A DNA stretch of 64,000 nucleotides. Source: Stutzerimonas azotifigens (GTDB lineage Bacteria; Pseudomonadota; Gammaproteobacteria; Pseudomonadales; Pseudomonadaceae). Both the position numbers and the translations under genes were made by a program. Below, piece by piece: positions 18,593 through 27,452 of this stretch (the stretch's first letter is position 1; the number at the start of each line of letters is the position of its first letter). Where the stretch lies: positions 120,471-184,470 of the forward strand of contig NZ_JAAMRF010000012.1 of NCBI RefSeq assembly GCF_013522725.1. The letters run 5' to 3'. The notes beneath the pieces are model-generated. The model ran no database searches. It was given only the letters and a program-made list of their open reading frames with translations, and was not told the origin of the DNA.

Positions 18593-21500
18593 TGGCAGGC
18601 AGCAAGGAAGCCCAACTCCAACAGGACATAATCGCCGCCATGGTCGCCCAGGGCTGGCTCACCGGCCCGGCCAGCGGCTATGACCGGGGTACGGCGCTGT
18701 ATACCGAGGACTTTCTCGGTTACTTCAAGGAGGCCTGGCCGGAGCGCTGGGACAAGTTCGCCAAGGCCAACCCGAACAACCCGGAAGGCGTGCTGGTGCA
18801 GAAGCTGGTGCGTGAGCTGGAGCAGGACGGCACCCTGGATGTGCTGCGCCACGGCTTCAAGCTGCCGGGGGTGAAGATTGAGGTGTGCAGCTTCAAGCCC
18901 GACCACGGCATGAACCCGGACACCCTCAAGCGCTACCAGTGCAACCGCCTGCGCGTGGTGCAGGAGGTGTCTTATTCACCCCACCACCGTGAGGGCGAAT
19001 ACAACCCGCGTCTGGATCTGGTGCTGTTCGTCAACGGCATCCCCGTCGCCACGCTGGAGCTGAAAAGCGAGTTCAAGCAGAGCGTGGAAAACGCCAAGCG
19101 CCAGTACCGCTATGACCGCCCGGTGAAAGACCCGCTGACGCGCAAGCCCGAGCCGCTGCTGACCTTTAAGCGCGGTGCGCTGGTGCACTTTGCCGTGAGC
19201 CAGGATGAAGTGGCGATGACCACCAAGCTGGCCGGCAAGGACACCTTCTTTCTGCCGTTCAACCTGGGCAGCCTCGACGGCGGTGCCGGCAACCCGCCCG
19301 CGCCAGACGATAGCCAGTACGCCACCGGCTACCTGTGGCAGCGCCTGTTCCAGCCGGATGCCTGGCTCAAGGTGCTGGGCCGCTTCCTTCACCTGCAGAA
19401 GAGCGTGAAGGAGGATGCCGACGGCAATCGCGTCACCAAGGAAACCCTGATCTTCCCGCGCTACCACCAGTGGGAAGTGGTCAACAGGCTGATCGAGACC
19501 ACCCGCACTGAAGGGCCGGGCAAGCGTTACCTGATCCAGCACAGCGCCGGTTCCGGCAAGTCCAACTCGATTGCCTGGACGGCGCATCAGCTGGCCTCGC
19601 TCTACGATGCCGAGGGCCAGCGCCTGTTCAACTCGGTGATCGTGATTACCGACCGCACAGTGCTGGACAAGCAGCTGCAGGACACCATTTACCAGTTCGA
19701 GCACGCCCAGGGCGTGGTCAAGTGCATCACCCGTGATATCGGCAGCCAGAGCAAATCCGAACAACTGGCCGAGGCGCTGGCCGAGCAGACGCGCATCATC
19801 ATCGTCACCATCCAGACTTTCCCGGCGCTGTTCGACGCGCTGGACAAGTACCCCAAGCTGGCCAGCGGCCGCTATGCGGTTATCGCTGACGAGGCACATT
19901 CCTCGCAGACCGGCTCATCGGCCAGCAAGCTCAAGCAGATTCTCGGCAGTGATGCCCCGGATGCGGAAGAGATCAGCGCCGAAGAGCTGCTGGACGCCGC
20001 CGTGGCCGCCCGCGCACCCAACGAACGCATCAGCTACTACGCCTTTACCGCCACGCCCAAGGCCAAGACCCTGGAGCTGTTTGGTCGCCCAGCCAACCCG
20101 GCGTTGCCGGCGAGTGCCGACAACAAGCCCGAGGCGTTCCACCTGTACTCCATGCGCCAGGCCATCGAGGAAGGTTTCATCCTCGATGTGCTGCAGAACT
20201 ACACCACCTACAGCACCGCCTGGAAGATCGCCCACCCGGACGGCGACGACGAGGAAGTGGACTCGAAGAAGGCGCGCATGAAGCTGGCGCGCTGGGTGCG
20301 CCTGCATCCGTACAACATCAGCCAGAAGGTGGAGGTGATCGTCGAGCACTTCCGCGCCAATATCCGCCACCTGCTGGGCGGCCAGGCCAAGGCCATGGTG
20401 GTCACCAGCAGCCGGCAGGAGGCCGTGCGCTACCAGTTGGCGGTGCAGGCCTATGTGCAGCAGATGGGCTACGGCGATGTGCATCCGCTGGTGGCCTTCT
20501 CCGGCAGCGTGTTGCCGGACGGGGTGATCCCCGAAGAGGTGACGGAAAGCAGCAGCCTGCTCAACCCCGGCCTGAACGGGCGCGATCTGGCGGAAGCCTT
20601 CGACACCCAGGACTTCAACGTGATGATCGCGGCCAACAAGTACCAGACCGGCTTCGATCAGCCGAAGCTGTGCGCCATGTACGTGGACAAGAAGCTGCAG
20701 GGCGTAGACTGCGTGCAAACCCTGTCGCGCCTGAACCGTACCTTTGGCGACAGCAAGCCGACCTTCATCCTCGACTTCTTCAACGACGCCCAGGACATTC
20801 TCGACGCCTTCCTGCCGTACTACACCAAGGCCGAGCTGACCGACGTGACCGACCCGCAGCTCATCTACGACCTGCAGAAGAAGCTGGATGCCGAGGGCAT
20901 CTACCACTGGGAAGAAGTGGCGGCGTTCGCGCTGGCCTTCTTCGATCCCAAGGCGGCCGCCAGCAAGCTCAGCTACTACTGCGCACCGGCGAAGGAGCGC
21001 TTTGCCAAGCGCTACAAACTGGCCCAGGAGTCACGCCAGCATGCGCTGGATTTCAAGCGTACCGCCGAGCAGAACGGCGACAGCGCAGGCCTGAAGAAGG
21101 CCGAGGCGGCAATCAAGGAAGCCGGCGAGCAGGTGGATCAGCTCGACCTGTTCAAGAAGAACCTGCAGAGCTTCGTGCGCCTGTACGAGTTCCTCTCGCA
21201 GATCATTCCCTATGAGGATCGCGAGCTGGAGCAGCTGTGTGTGTATGCCAAACACCTGCACCCGCTGCTGCGTGTGGATCGCCTCGATCAGGAAGACGTG
21301 GACGTGGGCGAACTGCAACTGACCCACTACCGCCTGACCAAGCGCGCCGAGCACCAGCTGCGCTTGAGCGAGGAACAAGGCGACTACGGCCTCGATCCGG
21401 CCACGGGGCTGGGCAGTGGCAAGCCCCATGACCCGGAGAAGAAGCGGCTGTCGGAAATCATCGAGGCGCTGAACGATATCTTCGGCGCCGAGGTGAGTGA

Positions 21501-21780
21501 TGAGGATCAGCTGCAGTTCCTCACCGGCATCGCCAATCGCATCAGTCGTCAGGAGGATGTGATGGCCCAGGTCAACAACCACTCGGTCGAACAGGTGATG
21601 CATGGCCTGTTCCCCAAGCGCGTGCTCGACACCGTGCTGGACGCCATGACTGACAACGAAAAGATGTCGTTGGAAGTGCTGGATAACGAGACCAAGAGCC
21701 GGGCGTTTGCGTTGGTGATTTTGAAGATGCTGACGCAGCAGGCGGGGCTGGAGCAAGGTAATAGCAGCGCGGCTGTCTAA
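18592..21780 (+). CDS. hsdR: type I restriction-modification system, endonuclease/translocase subunit
   Basis: A 1062-residue HsdR. The N-terminal nuclease domain shows the PD-(D/E)XK pattern (LDLVLFVNG, then ATLELKSEF, about residues 143-166). The SF2 motor follows: Walker A AGSGKSNS near 317, DEAH box ADEAHSSQTGS near 431, the motif YYAFTATPKAK near 485, and the late motif TGFDQPKLCAMYVDK near 685. A C-terminal helical region completes it. All expected parts are present, so the system should be functional. It starts on the last base of hsdS's stop. Confidence 0.96.
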   Translation: MAGSKEAQLQQDIIAAMVAQGWLTGPASGYDRGTALYTEDFLGYFKEAWPERWDKFAKANPNNPEGVLVQKLVRELEQDGTLDVLRHGFKLPGVKIEVCSFKPDHGMNPDTLKRYQCNRLRVVQEVSYSPHHREGEYNPRLDLVLFVNGIPVATLELKSEFKQSVENAKRQYRYDRPVKDPLTRKPEPLLTFKRGALVHFAVSQDEVAMTTKLAGKDTFFLPFNLGSLDGGAGNPPAPDDSQYATGYLWQRLFQPDAWLKVLGRFLHLQKSVKEDADGNRVTKETLIFPRYHQWEVVNRLIETTRTEGPGKRYLIQHSAGSGKSNSIAWTAHQLASLYDAEGQRLFNSVIVITDRTVLDKQLQDTIYQFEHAQGVVKCITRDIGSQSKSEQLAEALAEQTRIIIVTIQTFPALFDALDKYPKLASGRYAVIADEAHSSQTGSSASKLKQILGSDAPDAEEISAEELLDAAVAARAPNERISYYAFTATPKAKTLELFGRPANPALPASADNKPEAFHLYSMRQAIEEGFILDVLQNYTTYSTAWKIAHPDGDDEEVDSKKARMKLARWVRLHPYNISQKVEVIVEHFRANIRHLLGGQAKAMVVTSSRQEAVRYQLAVQAYVQQMGYGDVHPLVAFSGSVLPDGVIPEEVTESSSLLNPGLNGRDLAEAFDTQDFNVMIAANKYQTGFDQPKLCAMYVDKKLQGVDCVQTLSRLNRTFGDSKPTFILDFFNDAQDILDAFLPYYTKAELTDVTDPQLIYDLQKKLDAEGIYHWEEVAAFALAFFDPKAAASKLSYYCAPAKERFAKRYKLAQESRQHALDFKRTAEQNGDSAGLKKAEAAIKEAGEQVDQLDLFKKNLQSFVRLYEFLSQIIPYEDRELEQLCVYAKHLHPLLRVDRLDQEDVDVGELQLTHYRLTKRAEHQLRLSEEQGDYGLDPATGLGSGKPHDPEKKRLSEIIEALNDIFGAEVSDEDQLQFLTGIANRISRQEDVMAQVNNHSVEQVMHGLFPKRVLDTVLDAMTDNEKMSLEVLDNETKSRAFALVILKMLTQQAGLEQGNSSAAV

Positions 21781-21798
21781 CCGTATTACGTGCTCGGG

Positions 21799-22020
21799 TT
21801 AGATTTCAGACGGCTGTGGCAGAAGGCTTGAAGGATCGCAGGCGAGCTCGCCTGCGATGCGGTAGAGCTTCTCGACGGTGATGTTGACCTCACCACGCTC
21901 GATCCGGCCTACATAGCTGCGGTCGAGACTGCACGCCAGCGCCAGTGCATCCTGGGAAATCCGGCAGGCCTTCCTCTGCATTCGGATGCGTTCCCCTAAC
22001 GCCTTCGCCAACTTATCCAT
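21799..22020 (-). CDS. Xre-family helix-turn-helix regulator
   Basis: A 73-residue protein that is almost entirely a Cro/CI-type helix-turn-helix (RISQDALALACSLDRSYVGRIERGEVNI). It is transcribed against hsdR and divergently from the pair at 22123-24110. Its size fits controller proteins of restriction systems. A 14-bp perfect palindrome lies in the divergent gap and is the obvious candidate operator. Whether it regulates hsdMSR or the helicase pair is not decidable from sequence. Confidence 0.88.
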   Translation of the reverse strand: MDKLAKALGERIRMQRKACRISQDALALACSLDRSYVGRIERGEVNITVEKLYRIAGELACDPSSLLPQPSEI

Positions 22021-22077
22021 GACCGTCTCAATTCAACTTGAGGCGGCACTATCGTGCGTTTGCGGACGTATAGGCCA

Positions 22078-22091
22078 CGGATTATAATCCG
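22078..22091. promoter_or_regulatory. 14-bp perfect palindrome, candidate operator of the Xre regulator
   Basis: CGGATTATAATCCG reads the same on both strands and sits between the divergent starts at 22020 (Xre) and 22123. Its size and location suit a dimeric Xre operator; the AT core could also overlap a -10 element. Function is inferred. Confidence 0.5.
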
Positions 22092-22122
22092 CATTTTCGC
22101 GCTATTTCTTCTGGTGCCCTCA

Positions 22123-22713
22123 ATGAAATCGGCCTCGTTTATCTTCGACAGGCGTCTGTATGAGCTGCTTCAGGAGCCAGGGCGTGCAACCTTTACGACC
22201 CGTGAACTGCGCGATGCTTATGCCGCTCGCCTAAACGGCACACATTTCCGTATCGCCGATGTGCGCCGCTATGTGTATGAGCAGATTCGCCGGTTGCTGC
22301 GCGCGGGCTGGGTTGTGCTGGATGAGGATCGTCGTGTTCGAGGGCAGGTCTACCATCTGCAGCCGATTCCGGCACATCTGCAACTGGAATTGATCGACAA
22401 CGGCTTTGAGAGCAGCCTCAAGATTGCCGGGGAACCCCAGCAGGCACCGGCTGCGTTCGAAGTGGAGGCGCTACCGCTTCAATCTCCAGCAAATACGAAT
22501 CAGCAGCTCGAAGCGCTCCACAAGGAAATCCGCTTGGACTTCCTGTCCTCTATGGGCGAGGCGGAACGATTCAAGCTGCTTCTGGATGAGATGCCACATT
22601 TGCGGGGCAAGGTTGAAGGCGAGTACCTGGAGGCCAGGGATCGTAGTTCTCGTCTTTTGGGGCATCTGCGCGCCATCGAGAAGACCCTCAAAACGCTCGC
22701 CGCACCACGATGA
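22123..22713 (+). CDS. winged-helix-like protein paired with a helicase (unknown function)
   Basis: A 196-residue protein from the ATG at 22123 (MKSASFIFDRRLYELL). The N-terminal half (FTTRELRDAYAARLNGTHF, then YEQIRRLLRAGWVVLDEDRR) looks like a winged helix that ends in a beta wing. The C-terminal half is helical and charged (QLEALHKEIRLDFLSSMGEA). It overlaps the helicase start by four bases, so the two are co-translated. I do not know a characterised family. Position next to an Xre gene and a type I system suggests a defence role. Confidence 0.65.
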   Translation: MKSASFIFDRRLYELLQEPGRATFTTRELRDAYAARLNGTHFRIADVRRYVYEQIRRLLRAGWVVLDEDRRVRGQVYHLQPIPAHLQLELIDNGFESSLKIAGEPQQAPAAFEVEALPLQSPANTNQQLEALHKEIRLDFLSSMGEAERFKLLLDEMPHLRGKVEGEYLEARDRSSRLLGHLRAIEKTLKTLAAPR

Positions 22714-24110
22714 GTAGATCGCTACGGAGCTGGCAGAACAGCTGCATCACCAAGGCGCTGGAGCACTTCACCGTCACGCCGCACTTCTTCTGCCAGGCAA
22801 CCCCGGGAGCCGGAAAGACGCGCATGGCGGCAGAACTGGTCAGCCAACTGCTTGAGCAGGACAGAATCGATTTGGTGCTGTGCTTTGCGCCGTCCTGCCA
22901 GGTCGTGGAGGGTTTTCGTTCGACCTTTGCGGAAGTCCTAGGCAGACGCCTAGATGGTCAGATAGGTGCCGTGGGCGCTGCCTATACCTATCAGGCCATG
23001 GAATACCGTGATGAGGGATTCTGGCAGCTGCTTGATGACTACCGGGTGTTCGTGGTCTTCGATGAGATCCACCATTGCGCCGGCCACGATCCGCTGCTCA
23101 GCAATGCCTGGGGGCAGCAGATACTGCATCGGATACAGGATCGGGCTGCCTTCACGTTGGCCCTTTCTGGCACGCCCTGGCGTTCGGATGACAAGGCCAT
23201 CGCATTGGCTCGCTACTCTTCGCCCGAGGGGCATTTGATCTGTGATTACTGTTATGGCTTGAAAGATGCCATTGCCGACGGCGTGTGTCGATCACCTCGC
23301 ATCGTGTTGCTCGACAATCAGAAGGTGAAACTTACGGAAGAGCTTGGCGCGGATAGCTCCGTGAGGCTGTTTCCCAGCATCGCCAAGCTTTTAGGGGAGT
23401 CACCTGTCACCTATGAGGAACTTCTGCGTCATGACGAGGTGATCAATCCAATCCTCGATCTTGGCTGCAGCAAGTTGAACGAGCTACGCCAGATCAAACC
23501 TGATGCCGCTGGTTTGGTGGTGGCCACAGACATCGAACACGCCCAGCAAGTTGCACTGGCTCTAGAAGCAATGGGTGAAGAGTGCCGCATCGTGACCAAC
23601 AAAACCCCGGATGCGCAGCAGGTGATCAATGCATTCCGGAGCAGCGCCTGCCGCTGGATTGTGGCCGTCGGAATGATCAGCGAAGGCACCGACATTCCCC
23701 GCCTGCAAGTGTGCTGCTATCTCAGCCGTATCCGCACCGAACTGCATTACCGGCAAGTGCTGGGGCGAGTGCTGCGGCGCACAGGTGAGTCCGACGACCA
23801 GGCATGGCTATTCATGTTGGCGGAGCCAACGCTTCAGGGCTTTGCGGAGCGAATTGCGGATGACTTACCGGATGATCTGGCTGTTTTGAGCGATGCTCAT
23901 ATGCCAAGTTTAACCCCAGGCTCCCGGCCAGACCTGGTGGGGACTTTGGGGCATGCCGAAGGCATCGGCGATGTAGGGTTTGGTGGTGCAGAGCCTAATG
24001 TTGGGTCGCAGGCTACGAACATCATTTCGCTGGGTGGCTTTGCAATTGAGCCCGCTTACCAGGTCAGTTTTTCTCAGCATTACCGGCAGCAGCTTCTGGC
24101 TTGTTTTTGA
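22710..24110 (+). CDS. DEAD/DEAH-box superfamily 2 helicase
   Basis: A 466-residue SF2 helicase/translocase: Walker A QATPGAGKTRMAAE near residue 30, DEIH box VVFDEIHHCAG near 114, motif III-like ALSGTPWRSDD near 150, and motif VI in HYRQVLGRVLRRTG near 350, preceded by GMISEGTDIPRL. It is compact, like the DEAD/DEAH enzymes of defence islands and ComFA/Res-type proteins. It lacks an obvious nuclease domain; the partner may be the 196-residue protein encoded just upstream. Translationally coupled to that gene. Confidence 0.88.
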   Translation: MSRSLRSWQNSCITKALEHFTVTPHFFCQATPGAGKTRMAAELVSQLLEQDRIDLVLCFAPSCQVVEGFRSTFAEVLGRRLDGQIGAVGAAYTYQAMEYRDEGFWQLLDDYRVFVVFDEIHHCAGHDPLLSNAWGQQILHRIQDRAAFTLALSGTPWRSDDKAIALARYSSPEGHLICDYCYGLKDAIADGVCRSPRIVLLDNQKVKLTEELGADSSVRLFPSIAKLLGESPVTYEELLRHDEVINPILDLGCSKLNELRQIKPDAAGLVVATDIEHAQQVALALEAMGEECRIVTNKTPDAQQVINAFRSSACRWIVAVGMISEGTDIPRLQVCCYLSRIRTELHYRQVLGRVLRRTGESDDQAWLFMLAEPTLQGFAERIADDLPDDLAVLSDAHMPSLTPGSRPDLVGTLGHAEGIGDVGFGGAEPNVGSQATNIISLGGFAIEPAYQVSFSQHYRQQLLACF

Positions 24111-24200
24111 TGCTCGGCCAGTCGAAGCTCATCACACGATATCGGTGTGCATGAATCCACAACCGGCCGGTGCTGCCTGGAACGTAATCGAGAGGTGCGT

Positions 24201-24503
24201 ATGGAAATTAAGTCGCAGGCATTGGTCGATGTCGTTGAGGATGTGATCTGCGACGTGTGCCGTTCTGGAACGCGAGTTCCCGGCTATGGCCTCCAACACG
24301 GCACGCTTGAAGCCCAATGGGGATATGGCTCGCAGCATGACGGCGAGCACTACCGGGTGCATCTCTGCGAGTCCTGCTTCTTCAGGGTACTGAGTGGATT
24401 GCGTCGTGAGCGTATGGTCAATGGAATGTTCGATGATGATCAGCCATTTGCTTCCGAACATTTTGGTCTGGTCAGCAAAGACAACTACTGGGGAAAGAAC
24501 TGA
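24201..24503 (+). CDS. small zinc-ribbon-like protein
   Basis: A 100-residue protein from the ATG at 24201 with two cysteine pairs, ICDVCRS near residue 18 and LCESCFF near residue 57, separated by a YGLQHGTLEAQWGYGSQHDG stretch. The spacing suggests a zinc-binding fold. This is a recognisable type of short protein in Pseudomonas accessory regions, usually labelled hypothetical. The weak upstream context argues against the longer reading from 24147. Function unknown. Confidence 0.75.
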   Translation: MEIKSQALVDVVEDVICDVCRSGTRVPGYGLQHGTLEAQWGYGSQHDGEHYRVHLCESCFFRVLSGLRRERMVNGMFDDDQPFASEHFGLVSKDNYWGKN

Positions 24504-24623
24504 TTGTAGGGTTGAAAATCCATCAGCCGCACCACGTCGAATCGCGGACAAATTAGGGGTAAGCGCGCGGCTTGCCCGTTCTGGTCTCGTAGATTGGAAT
24601 AACTGAATAAGGAGGTAGCCGCT

Positions 24624-24887
24624 TTGACCCTTCCGCATGAAAGAACCCGGAGTGTCGTCAAGACCGAAGCTTTTCTCCGCGACCTCTCTCGTAACACCGA
24701 ACTACCTGATGACATTCGCAGCTATGCGAAAAGCCTGCTCAGACACTACCCGTCCGCCGTTCAAGTTTTCTCGCTGGGGCGCCTCGAAGAGTGCCTGGTA
24801 AACGACGCTCAAGATGATGAATATCGGCGAAGGGTGATTGCGTTCCATCAGCCGCTTTTCAGTTCGTCGTTAGACTTCACGCTATAG
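24624..24887 (+). CDS. BPSL0761-like small conserved protein
   Basis: An 87-residue protein beginning MTLPHERTRSVVKTEAFLRDL, then PDDIRSYAKSLLRHYPSA, matching the BPSL0761 family pattern as I know it. The TTG start at 24624 is supported by a strong GGAGG ribosome site nine bases upstream. It is followed after two bases by the AbiEi-like gene, so they are probably one transcript. Function unknown; common in accessory regions of beta- and gammaproteobacteria. Confidence 0.75.
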   Translation: MTLPHERTRSVVKTEAFLRDLSRNTELPDDIRSYAKSLLRHYPSAVQVFSLGRLEECLVNDAQDDEYRRRVIAFHQPLFSSSLDFTL

Positions 24888-24889
24888 GC

Positions 24890-25504
24890 GTGAACGCCAC
24901 GATGCTCAGCACTGATCAAGCCCAGTCGGTATCCGCCCGGATTGCGCAACGAGTCAAGCGCCTACCTAAAGGGCAGCCGTTCAGCATTAGCCGTTTCACA
25001 GGGTTTGGAACGAAAAACGCCGTATCCAAAGCAATAGCTCGACTGGTCAACCGAGGCGAGCTCGAACGGGTGTATCGCGGGATCTATATGCGCCCGAAAC
25101 CCGGACGCTACGTTGCCAGGGCTCGCCCCAATCCCTGGAAATTGATTAGCCTGATTACCAAGCAGAAACGCTTGTCTCTGCAGATCCACGGCGCCAATGC
25201 CGTCAGAAGGTTTGGGCTCAGCACCCAGATGCCACTCATTCCAATCTATTACACCAACGGAGCCAGCCGTTCAGTATTCATTGGGAACGCTGAAATCAGG
25301 CTGATACATGCGGCCCCTATGGTCATGCAGCATGCAGGGACTGAGATGGGTGCCGCTATCAGTGCATTGTTTTATCTCGGTAAAGGCGGCTCAACTCCTG
25401 AATGTATTGCGGCGATCAAGAAAGGGCTCCGACCTGAAGACTTAGTCAAATTGCTGGCCTGCAAACTGCCGAAATGGATGCGAACGGCATTGGAAGCGCA
25501 ATAG
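24890..25504 (+). CDS. AbiEi antitoxin-like/DUF6088-family protein
   Basis: A 204-residue protein from GTG at 24890. The N-terminal half is a winged helix (SISRFTGFGTKNAVSKAI, then LVNRGELERVYRGIYMRP) as in AbiEi antitoxins and DUF6088 proteins. The second half resembles the AbiEi C-terminal fold (LSLQIHGANAVRRFGLST). AbiEi proteins repress their own operon and counter an AbiEii nucleotidyltransferase toxin, but no AbiEii gene follows here. It is therefore an orphan, or serves another function. Two bases after the preceding gene. Confidence 0.75.
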   Translation: MNATMLSTDQAQSVSARIAQRVKRLPKGQPFSISRFTGFGTKNAVSKAIARLVNRGELERVYRGIYMRPKPGRYVARARPNPWKLISLITKQKRLSLQIHGANAVRRFGLSTQMPLIPIYYTNGASRSVFIGNAEIRLIHAAPMVMQHAGTEMGAAISALFYLGKGGSTPECIAAIKKGLRPEDLVKLLACKLPKWMRTALEAQ

Positions 25505-26019
25505 CGAAATCGCTGCATTGCGAACTGCAGGGTAGGGGCTGTAAGAACCAATGATCATAAGCGGCTGGCGACAGATATTTTGAGCACCGAGCACCGAGCA
25601 CCGAGCACCGAGCACTGATCATTTGATGATCAACATCGGCGTTTCCTAACGAATTCTGAGCACTCCAGCCCGGCCAAGCTTCAGGGATTTCGCCTAGTAA
25701 CGCGCACGTTGAATTTCAGCTGAAGTTTTTACACAGCCTGGGCCGCTTGTTGCCTGTCACGTTTGGCTGGTTTGGGGCGACTGTCGCCGCTCGTAGCTTT
25801 CTCAAACCAGCACTCTGTTCTGACTGAACTCACTACACAAAAGTGTATCTGGACGTTTATTACCGGTTCCTGCTGCCCGTTCCGTGGCGGGCCCTGACGG
25901 CCATGATCACGATATGAATTACCTGCGTGAAATCATGCTGAGCCTAGCCTAAAGTCAGATGTCGCATTCAAGATATATAACCGGCTAGGACAGCAGCCCC
26001 CCTCGAAAGGAATTCGACT
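25505..26019. other. 515-bp intergenic region with a tandem repeat and no convincing gene
   Basis: No coding frame with a credible start or family signal is visible. It contains the 7-bp tandem array at 25582-25615, immediately followed by TGATCATTTGATGATCA, a hairpin-capable inverted repeat. A candidate promoter region precedes the gene at 26020. Composition is mixed, unlike the coding neighbours. Confidence 0.6.
25582..25615. repeat. 7-bp tandem repeat, nearly five copies of GAGCACC
   Basis: Four complete GAGCACC units and a final GAGCAC lie head to tail without spacers. The array is the kind expanded by polymerase slippage. The same CGAGCAC string occurs at the radical SAM junction (7906-7912), which may be chance. 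Confidence 0.85.
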
Positions 26020-26517
26020 ATGCCTACGATCCTCCGCTACCTTTCCGTCTCCCTTGCTTCCGCCCTGGTGGCCGCTTATACGGCCCTGTGGTTGGCCTAC
26101 CCCGCGCCCCTGGAACAGCCCCATGCGGTTGTTCGCCCGCCGCTGATCATTCAGCAGCAGGGGGACGATCTGTTGTTGTGGGGTGGCTGGAATACGGTGG
26201 CCGGTTACGAGCCGCCCGGGGTGAATGCAGTGGAGATTCGCTGCAACCGCGGCCGCGGCACCTGCCAGGAGGCTTTTGCCTCGATCCACCATCACGACGA
26301 GGGCGAAGACCTGGAAGCCCAGGTGTTCGACTACGAAGTGGTGGAGTGGACGGAGCAGATGCTGCATGCCACGGCGACCATGCCCGAGGCCGAGTGCGTG
26401 ACACGCAGCCTGGTGGTCGCACTGCCGGCCGGCTCCGCCTCGCTGGAGCTGGTGCCGCAGGGCGATGACTGCGAGTTCGAGGTCAGCGCTGCGATGCTGG
26501 AGGGTGACCCGCTCTAG
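26020..26517 (+). CDS. membrane-anchored hypothetical protein
   Basis: A 165-residue protein with a single N-terminal hydrophobic segment (LSVSLASALVAAYTALWLAY, about residues 8-27) that can serve as an uncleaved anchor, then a periplasmic domain with four cysteines (IRCNRGRGTCQ, then AECVTRS and DDCEFEV) that could pair. No family is recognised. It runs convergent with the SRAP-like gene, stops overlapping, and has a good AAAGG ribosome site. Function unknown. Confidence 0.75.
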   Translation: MPTILRYLSVSLASALVAAYTALWLAYPAPLEQPHAVVRPPLIIQQQGDDLLLWGGWNTVAGYEPPGVNAVEIRCNRGRGTCQEAFASIHHHDEGEDLEAQVFDYEVVEWTEQMLHATATMPEAECVTRSLVVALPAGSASLELVPQGDDCEFEVSAAMLEGDPL

Positions 26518-26939
26518 GCCGTTACCAGGCTCGGCCAGCGGTCGTGCACCGTTGGCCCACCCTGCGGCGGTGTGGTGGTGACCACGTAGACCCGCCGTTC
26601 TTCCCCGTGCTCAATGAGCAGCGCCTCAATGGTTTGGCCTGGCTCCAGGTCAAACCAGTGCGAGGCACCGGCTGCATTCTTCTCCATAAAGCGTTCGGCC
26701 AGCACCTGCACTGGCTGCGGGTGGTAGCGCGCCCATTTGCCGGCGGTGATGGAGTCGGTTCGGGCCCAACCGGTGGCGGGCAGGTGGCCGGGTTGCTCTT
26801 TGCGGCGGCCCCAGGGGACCCAGGCCACGGCGCCATCGGCCTGACGCACGGGCAGGGCGGCGCGTGGGTTAGGGAAGTAGATTCGCAGTTGCTGGCCGGT
26901 TTGGGTGTAGCGCCCAGCCACTTCGACGCCGCCGCACAT
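26514..26939 (-). CDS. short SRAP-family (HMCES/YedK-like) protein
   Basis: I take the ATG at 26937-26939 as start because it gives MCGGVEV, placing cysteine at position 2 as SRAP proteins require, and because GGGAGG stands seven bases upstream. The 141 residues include VHDRWPSLV near the C-terminus, matching the SRAP HDRMP motif, and WARTDSI in the place of the family NARxE box. SRAP proteins cross-link through Cys2 to abasic sites in single-stranded DNA. This one is much shorter than YedK (about 220 residues). It is divergent from umuDC across one LexA box, in line with an SOS role. Assignment is by motif, not by full alignment. Confidence 0.72.
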   Translation of the reverse strand: MCGGVEVAGRYTQTGQQLRIYFPNPRAALPVRQADGAVAWVPWGRRKEQPGHLPATGWARTDSITAGKWARYHPQPVQVLAERFMEKNAAGASHWFDLEPGQTIEALLIEHGEERRVYVVTTTPPQGGPTVHDRWPSLVTA

Positions 26940-26987
26940 GAGGTGCCTCCCGTCTATTGTCGTTGCCAAGGTTGGGGTTTGATAATA

Positions 26988-27003
26988 CTGTATTCATATA
27001 CAG
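26988..27003. promoter_or_regulatory. LexA (SOS) box between the SRAP-like gene and umuD
   Basis: CTGTATTCATATACAG, a perfect CTGT-N8-ACAG operator, lies 17 bp upstream of the umuD start and 48 bp upstream of the SRAP-like start. It can control both directions. It is one base different from the box at 7654. Confidence 0.9.
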
Positions 27004-27020
27004 TATTAGTGAGGTTATCC

Positions 27021-27452
27021 ATGGCCCTGACAGTGATCGGCCGCCCGTTGCGGCCAGGTCTGCGGCTACCGTTGTTCCTGAGCCGCGTTGCCGCCGGCTT
27101 TCCTTCCCCCGCTGAGGACCATATCGAGGCCAGCCTCTCGCTGGACGAGCTGTGCGTACTGCACCCGGCGGCCACCTTCTTTCTGCGGGTGGTGGGGGAC
27201 AGTATGACCGGCCTGGGGATTTTCGACGGCGACATCCTGGTGGTAGACCGCTCGATCACGCCGCGCGCGGGCATGGTGGTGGTGGCGGTGGTGAACGGGG
27301 AGTTCACCTGCAAGCAGTTGGCCTATGAGCACGGCGCGCCGGTGCTGCGCGCGGCGAACAAGGCCTACCCGGACATTCGCCTGCGCGACGGCGAGGACCT
27401 GGAGGTGTTCGGCGTGGCGACGCGCTGCATTCACAAGCTGCCGGGGTGCTGA
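27021..27452 (+). CDS. umuD: UmuD/RulA-type translesion polymerase subunit, S24 peptidase
   Basis: A 143-residue UmuD homologue. The start at 27021 has GAGG six bases upstream; the longer open frame upstream would cross the SOS box. The self-cleavage site is Ala25-Gly26 (VAAGFPSP), the catalytic serine is Ser61 in VGDSM and the lysine is Lys98 in FTCKQL, the same spacing as E. coli Ser60/Lys97. RecA-stimulated cleavage would give UmuD', which joins UmuC as polymerase V. It overlaps umuC (TGATG). The size matches RulA of Pseudomonas plasmids and islands. Confidence 0.95.
   Translation: MALTVIGRPLRPGLRLPLFLSRVAAGFPSPAEDHIEASLSLDELCVLHPAATFFLRVVGDSMTGLGIFDGDILVVDRSITPRAGMVVVAVVNGEFTCKQLAYEHGAPVLRAANKAYPDIRLRDGEDLEVFGVATRCIHKLPGC

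Noticed and set aside
25582..25615. CRISPR array
   Set aside because: Units are 7 bp with no spacers, and no cas genes are present.
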